From Flavobacteriales bacterium (GTDB lineage Bacteria > Bacteroidota > Bacteroidia > Flavobacteriales > Schleiferiaceae), in assembly GCA_017795025.1 (NCBI GenBank), contig CP051243.1, positions 2,504,897 through 2,568,896 on the forward strand: a DNA stretch of 64,000 nucleotides. The letters run 5' to 3'. Under the pieces are notes generated by a model. It had not been told where the DNA came from, did no database searches, and was given only the letters and a program-made list of their open reading frames with translations. Both the position numbers and the translations under genes were made by a program. This document shows positions 1 through 9,218 of the stretch, one piece after another; positions within the stretch are counted from its first letter, which is position 1; the number at the start of each line of letters is the position of its first letter.

Positions 1-286
1 GCTGTAAGACCTTAGGAACCCGGAAGTAATCACTATCCTTATCCGGGGCATTTTTGAGGGCCTCATCTTTGGTTAAGAGGGTTTTTGAAGCGTCCTCGCG
101 CAATACATTTCGCTCTTCACTTAAATAAACCAAGGGCTCCACCCCTTCGAGGTCTAACTCATTGATTTTTGCTACAAAACCCAGAATCTTATCCATATCC
201 CCCTGCATTTCCTTCATCTCCTGTTCGGTAAACTCCAAACGGGCCAAATGGGCGAGATGACGGATTTCGTCGATGCTAATCTTCAT
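1..286 (-). CDS. gatC: Asp/Glu-tRNA amidotransferase subunit C (partial)
   Basis: Partial gene; 95 codons are visible and the 3' end lies off the left edge. The product begins MKISIDEIRHLAHLARLEFT and continues with the E-x-x-x-x-x-x-D-x-x-x-I-L-x-F-V pattern of GatC. It ends near the edge in DSDYFRVPKVLQ, which is the typical GatC C-terminus, so only a few codons are missing. GatC is the small subunit that holds GatA and GatB together in the enzyme that converts Glu-tRNA(Gln) or Asp-tRNA(Asn) to the amidated form. The ATG at 286-284 is the only good start. An asnS gene is present at 31650, so the complex is probably needed mainly for Gln-tRNA; that is inference. Confidence 0.9.
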   Translation of the reverse strand, partial: MKISIDEIRHLAHLARLEFTEQEMKEMQGDMDKILGFVAKINELDLEGVEPLVYLSEERNVLREDASKTLLTKDEALKNAPDKDSDYFRVPKVLQ

Positions 287-422
287 AGGTGCATTGCTTT
301 TGAGATTGCAAATATGCTAAAATTAAAGTCCAGAATAAGGGTTTACTTTTTCTTCCCCAGCCCTTCTATGAGGCTTTGAAGGAAGCCTAGCCCGTTAATA
401 CTATAATCACTAAAGATTAAGC

Positions 423-1151
423 CTATTTTTCCTTTTGCTTCAAACTGCTAAGAATGTTCTGATAGCAAGTTTCACGTAAGCGATCGATCTCTTCTTGACT
501 ATCTTCTTGGGGCTGTAAAAAAGGTAAAACATCCACTCTTAACAAACCCGGCCTCCCTCTAAAGTTATCGTAGGGCAAAAGGCGCTTGCAATCGTGAAAA
601 GCCGCCGGAATGATGGTTACTCCTCTAGAGGCCGAAAGCTTAAAAGCACCATTCTTAAAAGGGGCTAAGGTGATTTCTTCTCGAGGCGCCATGCCTTCGG
701 GATAAATACAAACCCCCATTCCTTCATCTACCTTGGCCGCCGCTAGTTCATAGGTTAGTTTGCGACTGCTGTAACTCGAGCGGTCTACCAAGATATTGGT
801 CCTTTTGTAGAAATAACCAAAGAGCGGTAGCTTGGTGAGCTCCTTCTTTCCAATAAACAAATAAGGCATCGGGAAAACCGCCAGGGTTAGCATGATGTCT
901 AACATACTGGTATGGTTCGGACAAATCAAATATTGACCCTTAGGATCGGGCTTTTCGGCCCAATTTACCTTCCAGCGAAATCCACATAAAATCAAAACCA
1001 ATTTAGCCCATAAACGCTCGAAGTAAAAGAACTGTAAATAGGTCTTTGGACTTAGCGAAGTAAGGAAGATAAAAGGAAATAGGATCATAATCGCGATGAA
1101 GTTCGCGAGGTAAAACCATACTCTAAATAAAGGGGCCAGTACGTAACGCAT
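423..1151 (-). CDS. 1-acyl-sn-glycerol-3-phosphate acyltransferase family protein
   Basis: 242 aa from the ATG at 1151. The PlsC-type HX4D motif is seen as NHTSMLD (residues 79-85) and the lysophosphatidate-binding motif as YPEGMAPRE (150-158), a variant of the usual FPEGTRS. The N-terminus has a hydrophobic stretch (residues 11-32), consistent with inner-membrane attachment. It should transfer an acyl chain to the sn-2 position of lysophosphatidate. The open frame extends further upstream, but that part overlaps trpS and does not look like the family, so the start at MRYVLAPLFR was chosen. It is divergent from trpS with 84 bp between the starts. The gene name plsC is likely but several paralogs can exist per genome. 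Confidence 0.88.
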   Translation of the reverse strand: MRYVLAPLFRVWFYLANFIAIMILFPFIFLTSLSPKTYLQFFYFERLWAKLVLILCGFRWKVNWAEKPDPKGQYLICPNHTSMLDIMLTLAVFPMPYLFIGKKELTKLPLFGYFYKRTNILVDRSSYSSRKLTYELAAAKVDEGMGVCIYPEGMAPREEITLAPFKNGAFKLSASRGVTIIPAAFHDCKRLLPYDNFRGRPGLLRVDVLPFLQPQEDSQEEIDRLRETCYQNILSSLKQKEK

Positions 1152-1205
1152 AATGGAAATCGCGGCAAAAATAACAGATTGCTCCGGTCTAGCCTTTGTG
1201 CTTCT

Positions 1206-1213
1206 TACATTTG
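1206..1213 (+). promoter_or_regulatory. Candidate trpS promoter (-7 element)
   Basis: TACATTTG matches the Bacteroidota -7 consensus TAnnTTTG exactly and lies 22 bp before the trpS start. An upstream TTG about 23 bp away could serve as the -33 element, although the spacing is a little long. Confidence 0.5.
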
Positions 1214-1235
1214 TGGCCCAAAAGCTAATTAGACC

Positions 1236-2207
1236 ATGGCTCGAATCCTCACCGGAATTCAAAGTACAGGTGTTCCACATCTTGGTAATGCGCTGGGTGC
1301 GATTGAACCCGGCATTGAAATGTCGCAAGACCCCGGCAATGAATCTTTCTTTTTTATTGCCGACCTGCATTCTTTAACCGCCCTTAAAGACGCTGCAAAA
1401 CGTCGCGAAAATGTATATGCCGTGGCTGCTTCTTGGCTAGCCTTGGGCTTTGACGTGGAGAATAACTTTTTCTATCGGCAAAGTGATATTCCGGAGGTAA
1501 CGGAGTTAACCTGGTATTTAAGCTGCTTTACGCCCTACCCCATGCTGGCTAATGCGCATAGCTTTAAGGATAAAAGTGACCGCTTATCGGATGTAAACGC
1601 TGGCTTGTTCACCTATCCGGTTTTGATGGCCGCCGATATCTTGCTTTATGATGCCGACCAAGTACCGGTAGGAAAAGACCAGAAGCAACATTTGGAAATG
1701 ACCCGCGACATGGCCGGTGCCCTTAACAATGCCGTGGGCAAGGAAATTTTAAAGCTGCCGGAATCGGTAATTCGCGATTCGGTGAAAACCGTGCCCGGAA
1801 CTGATGGTCAGAAGATGAGTAAAAGCTATGGCAATACCATCGACATCTTTGCACCCGCGAAAGTTTTGAAAAAGCAGGTTATGGGGATTTTAACGGACAG
1901 CACTCCCCTGGAAGAGCCCAAGGATCCAGATACCTGTCATGTGTTTGCCCTTTACCAGCTCTTAGCCGATGAGGATCAAATTGCCGAAATGCGCCAAAAT
2001 TATTTAGGTGGAAATTACGGCTACGGCCATGCAAAAAAGGCGCTTTTAGAGCTTATCAATACCAAATATGCATCTGCCCGCGAGCGCTACCAGAGCTTAA
2101 TGGAAAGTCCCGAAGAGATTGAGCAATACCTGCAGGTTGGGGCAGAAAAAGTGCGACCAATCGCCCGCGAAGTATTAAGTCGTGTAAAAAGAAGTTTAGG
2201 CTTTTAA
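1236..2207 (+). CDS. trpS: Tryptophan--tRNA ligase
   Basis: 323 aa class I aminoacyl-tRNA synthetase of normal length. The HIGH-like motif is PHLGN (residues 14-18) and the KMSKS loop is intact at residues 193-197 (DGQKMSKSYGN). The GKDQKQHLEMTRD segment is the usual tryptophanyl-AMP pocket region. It charges tRNA(Trp) in the cytoplasm. The gene ends one base before the stop codon of the convergent lepA, so the two transcripts must overlap or terminate inside each other's ends; no hairpin terminator is visible at this junction. Confidence 0.97.
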   Translation: MARILTGIQSTGVPHLGNALGAIEPGIEMSQDPGNESFFFIADLHSLTALKDAAKRRENVYAVAASWLALGFDVENNFFYRQSDIPEVTELTWYLSCFTPYPMLANAHSFKDKSDRLSDVNAGLFTYPVLMAADILLYDADQVPVGKDQKQHLEMTRDMAGALNNAVGKEILKLPESVIRDSVKTVPGTDGQKMSKSYGNTIDIFAPAKVLKKQVMGILTDSTPLEEPKDPDTCHVFALYQLLADEDQIAEMRQNYLGGNYGYGHAKKALLELINTKYASARERYQSLMESPEEIEQYLQVGAEKVRPIAREVLSRVKRSLGF

Positions 2208-2208
2208 C

Positions 2209-4011
2209 TTAATCGTTCAGCTTAAGTACCGCTAAGAATGCTTGTTGGGGGATTTCCACATTTCCAACCTGACGCATGCGCTTCTTACCCGCTTTTTGTT
2301 TTTCCAAAAGCTTACGCTTTCGCGAGATATCACCACCATAACATTTGGCCGTTACATCTTTACGTAAGGCGCTTAGCGTTTCACGGGCAATAATTTTGGC
2401 TCCGATAGCGGCTTGGATGGCAATCATAAACTGCTGACGCGGAATAAGTTCCTTGAGCTTTTCACAAATCTTTTTACCAATATCGTAGGCATTGCTACGG
2501 TGAATCAAAGCGGATAATGCATCTACGGGCTCCCCGTTAAGCATTACATCTACCTTCACCATATCGCTCTCCCGATAACCGGTAGGATGATAATCGAAAC
2601 TGGCATAACCACGGGAAATAGACTTTAAACGATCGTAAAAATCAAATACAATTTCTGCGAGGGGCATATCGAAAGAAAGTTCTACCCGCTCAGAAGTAAG
2701 GTAAACCTGATTGGTTAAGATCCCCCGTTTTTCGATGGCCAAGTTCATTACGGCCCCAACATAATCGGCCTTGGTAATAATTTGAGCCTTAATGTACGGC
2801 TCCTCCATCCGTTCCATTTTAGTGGGATCCGGAAACTCGGAGGGGTTATTTACGATGATGCGCTCATCGGGAGCCTTCTTCATAAAGGCGTGGTAGCTCA
2901 CGTTAGGAACAGTGGTAATTACGGTCATATTGAACTCCCGTTCCAAACGCTCCTGGATAATTTCCATGTGCAACATACCCAAGAAACCACAACGGAAGCC
3001 AAAGCCAAGTGCCGCAGATGATTCGGGCTCAAAGGTTAAGCTAGCATCGTTTAGTTGAAGCTTCTCTAAAGAAGCTCTCAATTCTTCAAATTCGTCGGTA
3101 TCTACCGGATAAATACCCGCAAATACCATGGGCTTAACGTTCTCAAATCCAGCAATGGGTTTTGCGGCCGGGCGCTCTACCGAAGTAATGGTATCACCCA
3201 CCTTCACTTCCTTGGCTTCCTTAATTCCCGAAATGATATAGCCTACATTACCGGTGCCAATTTCCTTGCGGGATTCTTGACGTAAGCGTAACACCCCAAT
3301 TTCATCAGCATCATACTTACTGCCAGTATTCATAAACTTTACCGCCGAACCATTTTTCATGGTTCCATTTACCACCTTAAAGAAGGCTTCAATTCCACGA
3401 TAGGGATTAAATACCGAATCAAATATTAGAGCTTGCAATGGCGCATCGGGGTCACCTTCTGGTGCAGGAATACGATGAACTACTGCCGATAAAATTTCTT
3501 GAATACCAATACCTGTTTTGGCCGATGCCAAGATGATATCCTCATCCTCACAACCAATAAGGTCAATAATCTGGTCTTTTACCTCCTCGGGGTTAGCGCT
3601 AGGGAGGTCTACTTTATTGAGCACGGGAATAATTTCCAAATCATGCTCCAAGGCCAAGTAAAGATTCGAAATAGTTTGGGCCTGAATCCCCTGGGCGGCA
3701 TCTACCACCAAAAGTGCCCCTTCACAAGCGGCAATGGCGCGCGACACCTCATAGGAGAAGTCCACGTGTCCGGGAGTATCAATTAAATTAATGGTGTAAT
3801 CCGTTCCCTCGAAAGGAAAGTTCATTTGAATGGCGTGACTTTTAATCGTAATTCCACGCTCACGCTCCAAGTCCATATCATCGAGCAGCTGACTTTTCGC
3901 CTCTCGCTCCGAAACCGTTTGCGTATGCTCCAATAGACGGTCGGCCAAGGTACTTTTCCCATGGTCGATGTGTGCAATGATGCAAAAGTTTCGGATGTTC
4001 GTCATCTTCAT
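2209..4011 (-). CDS. lepA: Elongation factor 4 (LepA)
   Basis: 600 aa from the ATG at 4011 (MKMTNIRNF), which gives the normal LepA length; a longer open frame upstream has no family similarity. The GTPase P-loop is AHIDHGKST (residues 13-21), followed by the [11 protein letters not shown] switch region, the DTPGHVDF motif and NKVDLP. The C-terminus carries the LepA-specific domain ([22 protein letters not shown] is the characteristic end). It is a ribosome-associated GTPase that can back-translocate or rescue stalled ribosomes. An alternative start is the ATG at 4005, two codons later. Confidence 0.97.
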   Translation of the reverse strand: MKMTNIRNFCIIAHIDHGKSTLADRLLEHTQTVSEREAKSQLLDDMDLERERGITIKSHAIQMNFPFEGTDYTINLIDTPGHVDFSYEVSRAIAACEGALLVVDAAQGIQAQTISNLYLALEHDLEIIPVLNKVDLPSANPEEVKDQIIDLIGCEDEDIILASAKTGIGIQEILSAVVHRIPAPEGDPDAPLQALIFDSVFNPYRGIEAFFKVVNGTMKNGSAVKFMNTGSKYDADEIGVLRLRQESRKEIGTGNVGYIISGIKEAKEVKVGDTITSVERPAAKPIAGFENVKPMVFAGIYPVDTDEFEELRASLEKLQLNDASLTFEPESSAALGFGFRCGFLGMLHMEIIQERLEREFNMTVITTVPNVSYHAFMKKAPDERIIVNNPSEFPDPTKMERMEEPYIKAQIITKADYVGAVMNLAIEKRGILTNQVYLTSERVELSFDMPLAEIVFDFYDRLKSISRGYASFDYHPTGYRESDMVKVDVMLNGEPVDALSALIHRSNAYDIGKKICEKLKELIPRQQFMIAIQAAIGAKIIARETLSALRKDVTAKCYGGDISRKRKLLEKQKAGKKRMRQVGNVEIPQQAFLAVLKLND

Positions 4012-4186
4012 AAAAAGCCCAAATTCTAATGAACTGCGAAAGTAATATAAAAGCAGGCGCAAAGAAGTAAAAATGCTTTGGTGAAGTCTTAAACGAACCA
4101 AAAGCTGTCGATAACTTTTGCAAAATCACCTCGACTTTGGATACTAAATGCTATGCCTTACTTTTACCCATCTAAAGAAAGACGGC

Positions 4187-6562
4187 ATGAAAACTTTTAA
4201 ACAATTAGGCCTTTTAGGTTTCTTGTTCTTGTTTCTGGGAAGTCCCGAAGCTGAAGCTTCTCACTTCTCTAGTGGCGAGATTTATTACCGCTGGGCACCT
4301 ACTGCTAACGATTCGAGCCGATATGAGGTTTTTGTGAACTGGTATCGTAACAACGGTGGAATTGGGATTACGCAACCTACTCAAACTGTATGTATTACTA
4401 GTAGTTGTTTCCCGAATGTGAACGCAACCCTAAACCGTATTATGCCCCCTCCCGGGCAGGCCTCTCCCAATGATAACAATGGGGGCTGGATTGTACCAGG
4501 CCTAGACGAATGCGCCAACGCTACCGACCCAACCTATAAAGATCTTTCGGTGCATAAGTTTTCGGGCTTTGTAAGTTTACCCGGTACCTGTGGTGATTTT
4601 AAGTTTACTGCAAATGCAGTTTGTTGTCGTGACCAATCAACCAATTTGGCCACCTCACCTAATATGTATTTGGAGGCTAAACTGAATAACACCTTAGGGG
4701 AAAGCTCTTCTCCCGAAATTCAGGCACCAGCCGGTAAAGCCTTCTGTTTAACCCAGCCTGGCGCTAAGCCTTTCCAATTTATTCAGGCGGCTATTGATGC
4801 CGATCTAGATTCCATTCGTTATCGCTTTGGTCACCCACAGTCGGGTACGCTATGCGGCCCTGGAACTAATATTAACTTCTCTGCTGGTTACACCGTTAAT
4901 GCTCCCTTCCCTTCTTCTACCGGTATTATTATCGATCAAAGCACGGGAATTTTCACCTTTAGCCCTAATCAGCAAGGTTCGTATGTAGTTAAGATTATTG
5001 TAGAAGACTGGCGTTTCGACCCCGTAACCCTTCAGTGGTTAAATATTGGTGAGTCGGTTCGGGAAATTCAAATTCCAGTAACAGCTAACTGTAACCCTGC
5101 TTCCGCAGATGGACCACGACTCTCCCTAACAGCGGCGACCAACAATGCTTCCATTCAGAACTACAGTCAGGCCGATATTGACAGCATGAAAACCCAATAC
5201 GGAATGCGCGAGTTCCGCGGGGATGATAGTATCTCCAATGGTACCGCTACCGTGCATCAAATTCCCGTTTTCCAAGGGTATCAGTGTTTCGATTCCATCG
5301 TTTCGATTGAGTTTGATAACAATATTCGTTGTTCTTCTGTAGATCCAACCGATTTCCGTCTTATCGGTCCTGATGGTATTGCCCGTCCGGTTGTGGATGT
5401 TGAAACCAACTGTCAGTTCCTAGTAACTCGGGTACTCGATTTGAAATTAAACCAGCCCCTTGATGTAGACGGTACCTATGTACTGCAAATTCGTCGGGGT
5501 AATGATGGTACCACCTTGCTGAATGAGTGTGGTATTGAGCTCTCCGAATTCTATACCTTCCTGATTCCGGTGAGTGGCTGTCCGGCCCCAACCTATACCA
5601 TGGATGGTTTAAGTGTAATCAACGACTTAGATGTTCGTTTAGACTGGTCCGGTAATGCCGCCCTACAAGATCCTTCTATTATCGCCACCTTCAATTCTTG
5701 GAATGTGTATCGTGCCGATTCTGGAGTGCGTCCCTTTACCTTAGTTAAGGTTATCGACGATCCTAATGTGCGCACTTTCGTAGATAGCTTTGCGCCGAAT
5801 GGCTATTATGTAGATAATTTCATTTACGATTATCAAGTACAATTAGTGTACAACGGCAAGGGTCGTACCCCAAGTCGTTTCTGCTCTACCATTAACCTGC
5901 GTATTGATAGCGCTAATCGTACCGATAATAACCTTCCGCTTTACTGGAATCATTACAACTGTATCGATCAGTCGGTACGTAATTACGATGTGTTTAAAGG
6001 AAAACGCGATACCGCGGTACCTCCCCCCGGAATTACCTGGGAGTTGCAAAGTCAAACTACCGACTCCACGGCCAACTTCGCCATCCCTCCAGCCGATAGC
6101 GCAACGGAAGGAACTTATGTGGCTCGTGTGGTAGCGCGTAATGTAAACGGCAATACCCGCGCCGATTCCTCCGAATCTAACTGGGTGTACTATTACATCG
6201 TGTACTTCCCACCCGTTATTCCACCACCCCCACCCGAAGTTGGTGAGGTCTTAATCCCCAATATTATCACTCCTAACGGTGATAATATCAACGACCGATT
6301 CTTTATCGAAGCCCCAAGCGATGGTGGCGTACAATACGAGAAAATCGCGGTAAGCTTCTTTAACCGTCACGGAGAACGTGTTTACTATAACGAAGACTTT
6401 GCCAGCATTAACGACCGTAACCAAGGTTGGAATGGGGTTAACAATGCTGGGCAAGCCTTAGCCTCCGGAGTATACTTCTACATTATCCAAATGGATAACC
6501 CTGCTACCGGAGAGTCGCAAACCCTACAAGGAAACATTACCATCAATACCGGCGGCATGTAA
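4187..6562 (+). CDS. Secreted protein with T9SS type B sorting domain (tandem copy 1)
   Basis: 791 aa from the ATG at 4187, which starts directly at a signal peptide (MKTFKQLGLLGFLFLFLGSPEAEA); a start 13 codons earlier is open but adds no signal-like sequence. After cleavage the protein begins SHFSSGEIYYRW, a common N-terminus of large Bacteroidota surface proteins. The middle is Cys- and Asn-rich with PKD/cadherin-like segments, then a VIPPPPPE linker. The last ~90 residues match the gliding-motility-associated C-terminal domain (IPNIITPNGDNINDRF ... FNRHGERVYYN ... GWNG ... ASGVYFYII), which directs type IX export and surface attachment. The function of the passenger is unknown. Residues after the middle are identical to the next gene. 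Confidence 0.87.
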   Translation: MKTFKQLGLLGFLFLFLGSPEAEASHFSSGEIYYRWAPTANDSSRYEVFVNWYRNNGGIGITQPTQTVCITSSCFPNVNATLNRIMPPPGQASPNDNNGGWIVPGLDECANATDPTYKDLSVHKFSGFVSLPGTCGDFKFTANAVCCRDQSTNLATSPNMYLEAKLNNTLGESSSPEIQAPAGKAFCLTQPGAKPFQFIQAAIDADLDSIRYRFGHPQSGTLCGPGTNINFSAGYTVNAPFPSSTGIIIDQSTGIFTFSPNQQGSYVVKIIVEDWRFDPVTLQWLNIGESVREIQIPVTANCNPASADGPRLSLTAATNNASIQNYSQADIDSMKTQYGMREFRGDDSISNGTATVHQIPVFQGYQCFDSIVSIEFDNNIRCSSVDPTDFRLIGPDGIARPVVDVETNCQFLVTRVLDLKLNQPLDVDGTYVLQIRRGNDGTTLLNECGIELSEFYTFLIPVSGCPAPTYTMDGLSVINDLDVRLDWSGNAALQDPSIIATFNSWNVYRADSGVRPFTLVKVIDDPNVRTFVDSFAPNGYYVDNFIYDYQVQLVYNGKGRTPSRFCSTINLRIDSANRTDNNLPLYWNHYNCIDQSVRNYDVFKGKRDTAVPPPGITWELQSQTTDSTANFAIPPADSATEGTYVARVVARNVNGNTRADSSESNWVYYYIVYFPPVIPPPPPEVGEVLIPNIITPNGDNINDRFFIEAPSDGGVQYEKIAVSFFNRHGERVYYNEDFASINDRNQGWNGVNNAGQALASGVYFYIIQMDNPATGESQTLQGNITINTGGM

Positions 6563-6587
6563 GCCTTTAACTCAATAAAACAATCCT

Positions 6588-6620
6588 AAACCCTCGGCCC
6601 TGTGGTCGGGGGTTTTCTTT
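6588..6620 (+). terminator. Rho-independent terminator after tandem copy 1
   Basis: Stem AAACCCTCG / TCGGGGGTTT with one T:G pair, loop of about 8-9 nt, followed by TTTTCTTTT. The same terminator sequence is repeated after copy 2 at 9103-9135. Confidence 0.8.
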
Positions 6621-6707
6621 TACTCATTGAAATCCCCTCTAGAGTATTTTATTGACTAAATTCTTTGTTTTTAATCCTACTTTAGCCATCCACAAATTAC
6701 AGGTAGT

Positions 6708-9077
6708 ATGAAACTCTTTAAAGCCCTTGGCCTTTTGGTCGTTTTACTGATTAGCACGGTTGATCTGCAAGCCTCTCACTATTCCAGTGGGGAGATTTAT
6801 TATAAATGGCGCCCTACGGCAAATGACTCCAATCGATACGAAGTTTTTGTAAACTTTTACCGTAACAATGGCGGTGCAACAATTGGCAACACCCCTTTAA
6901 CCATTTGCATTACCAGTAGCTGTTTTCCTAACGTTAACGCCACTTTTCAAAAAGTTTTACCCCCTCCCGGTCAAGCCTCTCCTGGGGATAACCAAGGTGG
7001 TTGGTTAGTTCCTGGTCTAGATGAGTGTGCGAATGCCTCTGATCCTACCTATAAAGATTTATCTATCCATAAATGGAGTGGCTTTGTGAGCTTACCTGGA
7101 ACTTGTGGTGACTTTAAGTTTACGGCTAGCCCACCTTGCTGCCGTGACCAATCAACGAATTTATCGGCTTCACCAAACTTATACTTGGAAGCCCGACTTA
7201 ATAACACTTTGGGGAATAGCTCCTCTCCAGAGATTCAGGCTCCAGCCGGTAAAGCCTTCTGTTTAACCCAACCAGGCGCTAAGCCCTTCCAGTTTATTCA
7301 GGCGGCCATTGACGCTGATGGGGACTCCATTCTTTACCGTTTTGGACACCCACAATCAGGTAACAACTGCGGACCTGGAACTAATATCGCTTTCTCCGCC
7401 GGTTATACGGTTAATGCTCCCTTCCCTTCTTCTACCGGTATTATTATCGATCAGAGCACGGGTATCTTTACCTTTAGCCCTAATCAGCAAGGTTCTTATG
7501 TAGTTAAGATTATTGTGGAAGACTGGCGTTTCGACCCCGTAACCCTACAGTGGTTAAACATTGGTAATACCGTTCGGGAGATTCAGATTCCAGTAACGGC
7601 TAACTGTAACCCCGCTTCCGCAGATGGACCACGACTCTCCCTAACAGCGGCGACCAACAATGCTTCCATTCAGAACTACAGTCAGGCCGATATTGATAGT
7701 ATGAAAACCCAATACGGAATGCGCGAGTTCCGTGGGGATGATAGTATCTCTAATGGTACGGCGACCGTGCATCAAATTCCCGTTTTCCAAGGGTATCAAT
7801 GTTTCGATTCCATCGTTTCGATTGAGTTTGATAACAATATTCGTTGTTCTTCTGTAGATCCTACCGATTTCCGTCTTATCGGTCCTGATGGTATTGCCCG
7901 TCCGGTTGTGGATGTTGAAACCAACTGTCAGTTCCTGGTAACTCGGGTACTCGATTTGAAATTAAACCAGCCCCTTGATGTAGACGGTACTTATGTACTG
8001 CAAATTCGTCGGGGTAATGATGGTACCACCTTGCTTAATGAGTGTGGTATTGAGCTCTCCGAATTCTATACCTTCCTGATTCCGGTGAGTGGCTGTCCGG
8101 CCCCAACCTATACCATGGATGGTTTAAGTGTAATCAACGATTTAGATGTTCGTTTAGACTGGTCCGGTAATGCCGCCCTACAAGATCCTTCTATTATCGC
8201 CACCTTCAATTCTTGGAATGTGTATCGTGCCGATTCTGGAGTGCGTCCCTTTACCTTAGTTAAGGTTATCGACGATCCTAATGTGCGCACTTTCGTAGAT
8301 AGCTTTGCGCCGAATGGCTATTATGTAGATAATTTCATTTACGATTATCAAGTACAATTAGTGTACAACGGCAAGGGTCGTACCCCAAGTCGTTTCTGCT
8401 CTACCATTAACCTGCGTATTGATAGCGCTAATCGTACCGATAATAACCTTCCGCTTTACTGGAATCATTACAACTGTATCGATCAGTCGGTACGTAATTA
8501 CGATGTGTTTAAAGGAAAACGCGATACCGCGGTACCTCCCCCCGGAATTACCTGGGAGTTGCAAAGTCAAACTACCGACTCCACGGCCAACTTCGCCATC
8601 CCTCCAGCCGATAGCGCAACGGAAGGAACTTATGTGGCTCGTGTGGTAGCGCGTAATGTAAACGGCAATACCCGCGCCGATTCCTCCGAATCTAACTGGG
8701 TGTACTATTACATCGTGTACTTCCCACCCGTTATTCCACCACCCCCACCCGAAGTTGGTGAGGTCTTAATCCCCAATATTATCACTCCTAACGGTGATAA
8801 TATCAACGACCGATTCTTTATCGAAGCCCCAAGCGATGGTGGCGTACAATACGAGAAAATCGCGGTAAGCTTCTTTAACCGTCACGGAGAACGTGTTTAC
8901 TATAACGAAGACTTTGCCAGCATTAACGACCGTAACCAAGGTTGGAATGGGGTTAACAATGCTGGGCAAGCCTTAGCCTCCGGAGTATACTTCTACATTA
9001 TCCAAATGGATAATCCTGCTACCGGAGAGTCGCAAACCCTACAAGGAAACATTACCATCAATACCGGTGGCATGTAA
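6708..9077 (+). CDS. Secreted protein with T9SS type B sorting domain (tandem copy 2)
   Basis: 789 aa with a signal peptide (MKLFKALGLLVVLLISTVDLQA) and mature start SHYSSGEIYYKW. It is a paralog of the preceding gene: the first ~300 residues differ at scattered positions, while from VREIQIPVTANCN to the stop codon the proteins are identical, including the C-terminal type B sorting domain (NIITPNGDNINDRF). At DNA level the identity continues into the terminator. This pattern indicates either recent duplication with divergence of the front half or, more likely, gene conversion of the back half. It should be exported by type IX secretion and displayed on the surface; the ligand or role is not known. 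Confidence 0.87.
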   Translation: MKLFKALGLLVVLLISTVDLQASHYSSGEIYYKWRPTANDSNRYEVFVNFYRNNGGATIGNTPLTICITSSCFPNVNATFQKVLPPPGQASPGDNQGGWLVPGLDECANASDPTYKDLSIHKWSGFVSLPGTCGDFKFTASPPCCRDQSTNLSASPNLYLEARLNNTLGNSSSPEIQAPAGKAFCLTQPGAKPFQFIQAAIDADGDSILYRFGHPQSGNNCGPGTNIAFSAGYTVNAPFPSSTGIIIDQSTGIFTFSPNQQGSYVVKIIVEDWRFDPVTLQWLNIGNTVREIQIPVTANCNPASADGPRLSLTAATNNASIQNYSQADIDSMKTQYGMREFRGDDSISNGTATVHQIPVFQGYQCFDSIVSIEFDNNIRCSSVDPTDFRLIGPDGIARPVVDVETNCQFLVTRVLDLKLNQPLDVDGTYVLQIRRGNDGTTLLNECGIELSEFYTFLIPVSGCPAPTYTMDGLSVINDLDVRLDWSGNAALQDPSIIATFNSWNVYRADSGVRPFTLVKVIDDPNVRTFVDSFAPNGYYVDNFIYDYQVQLVYNGKGRTPSRFCSTINLRIDSANRTDNNLPLYWNHYNCIDQSVRNYDVFKGKRDTAVPPPGITWELQSQTTDSTANFAIPPADSATEGTYVARVVARNVNGNTRADSSESNWVYYYIVYFPPVIPPPPPEVGEVLIPNIITPNGDNINDRFFIEAPSDGGVQYEKIAVSFFNRHGERVYYNEDFASINDRNQGWNGVNNAGQALASGVYFYIIQMDNPATGESQTLQGNITINTGGM

Positions 9078-9102
9078 GCCTTTAACTCAATAAAACAATC
9101 CT

Positions 9103-9135
9103 AAACCCTCGGCCCTGTGGTCGGGGGTTTTCTTT
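9103..9135 (+). terminator. Rho-independent terminator after tandem copy 2
   Basis: Same stem (AAACCCTCG / TCGGGGGTTT) and T-rich tail as at 6588-6620; part of the duplicated block. Confidence 0.8.
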
Positions 9136-9218
9136 TACTCATTGATAGGCCTTCTTAAAGATTCCGCCCTTGAGACTTGTGTTTGCAATTTCTACATTCG
9201 AAGCAAACCAAATTTATT

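Noticed and set aside
1152-1370. Longer N-terminus for the acyltransferase
   Set aside because: The extension overlaps trpS on the other strand and has no similarity to the family; the ATG at 1151 gives the normal length.
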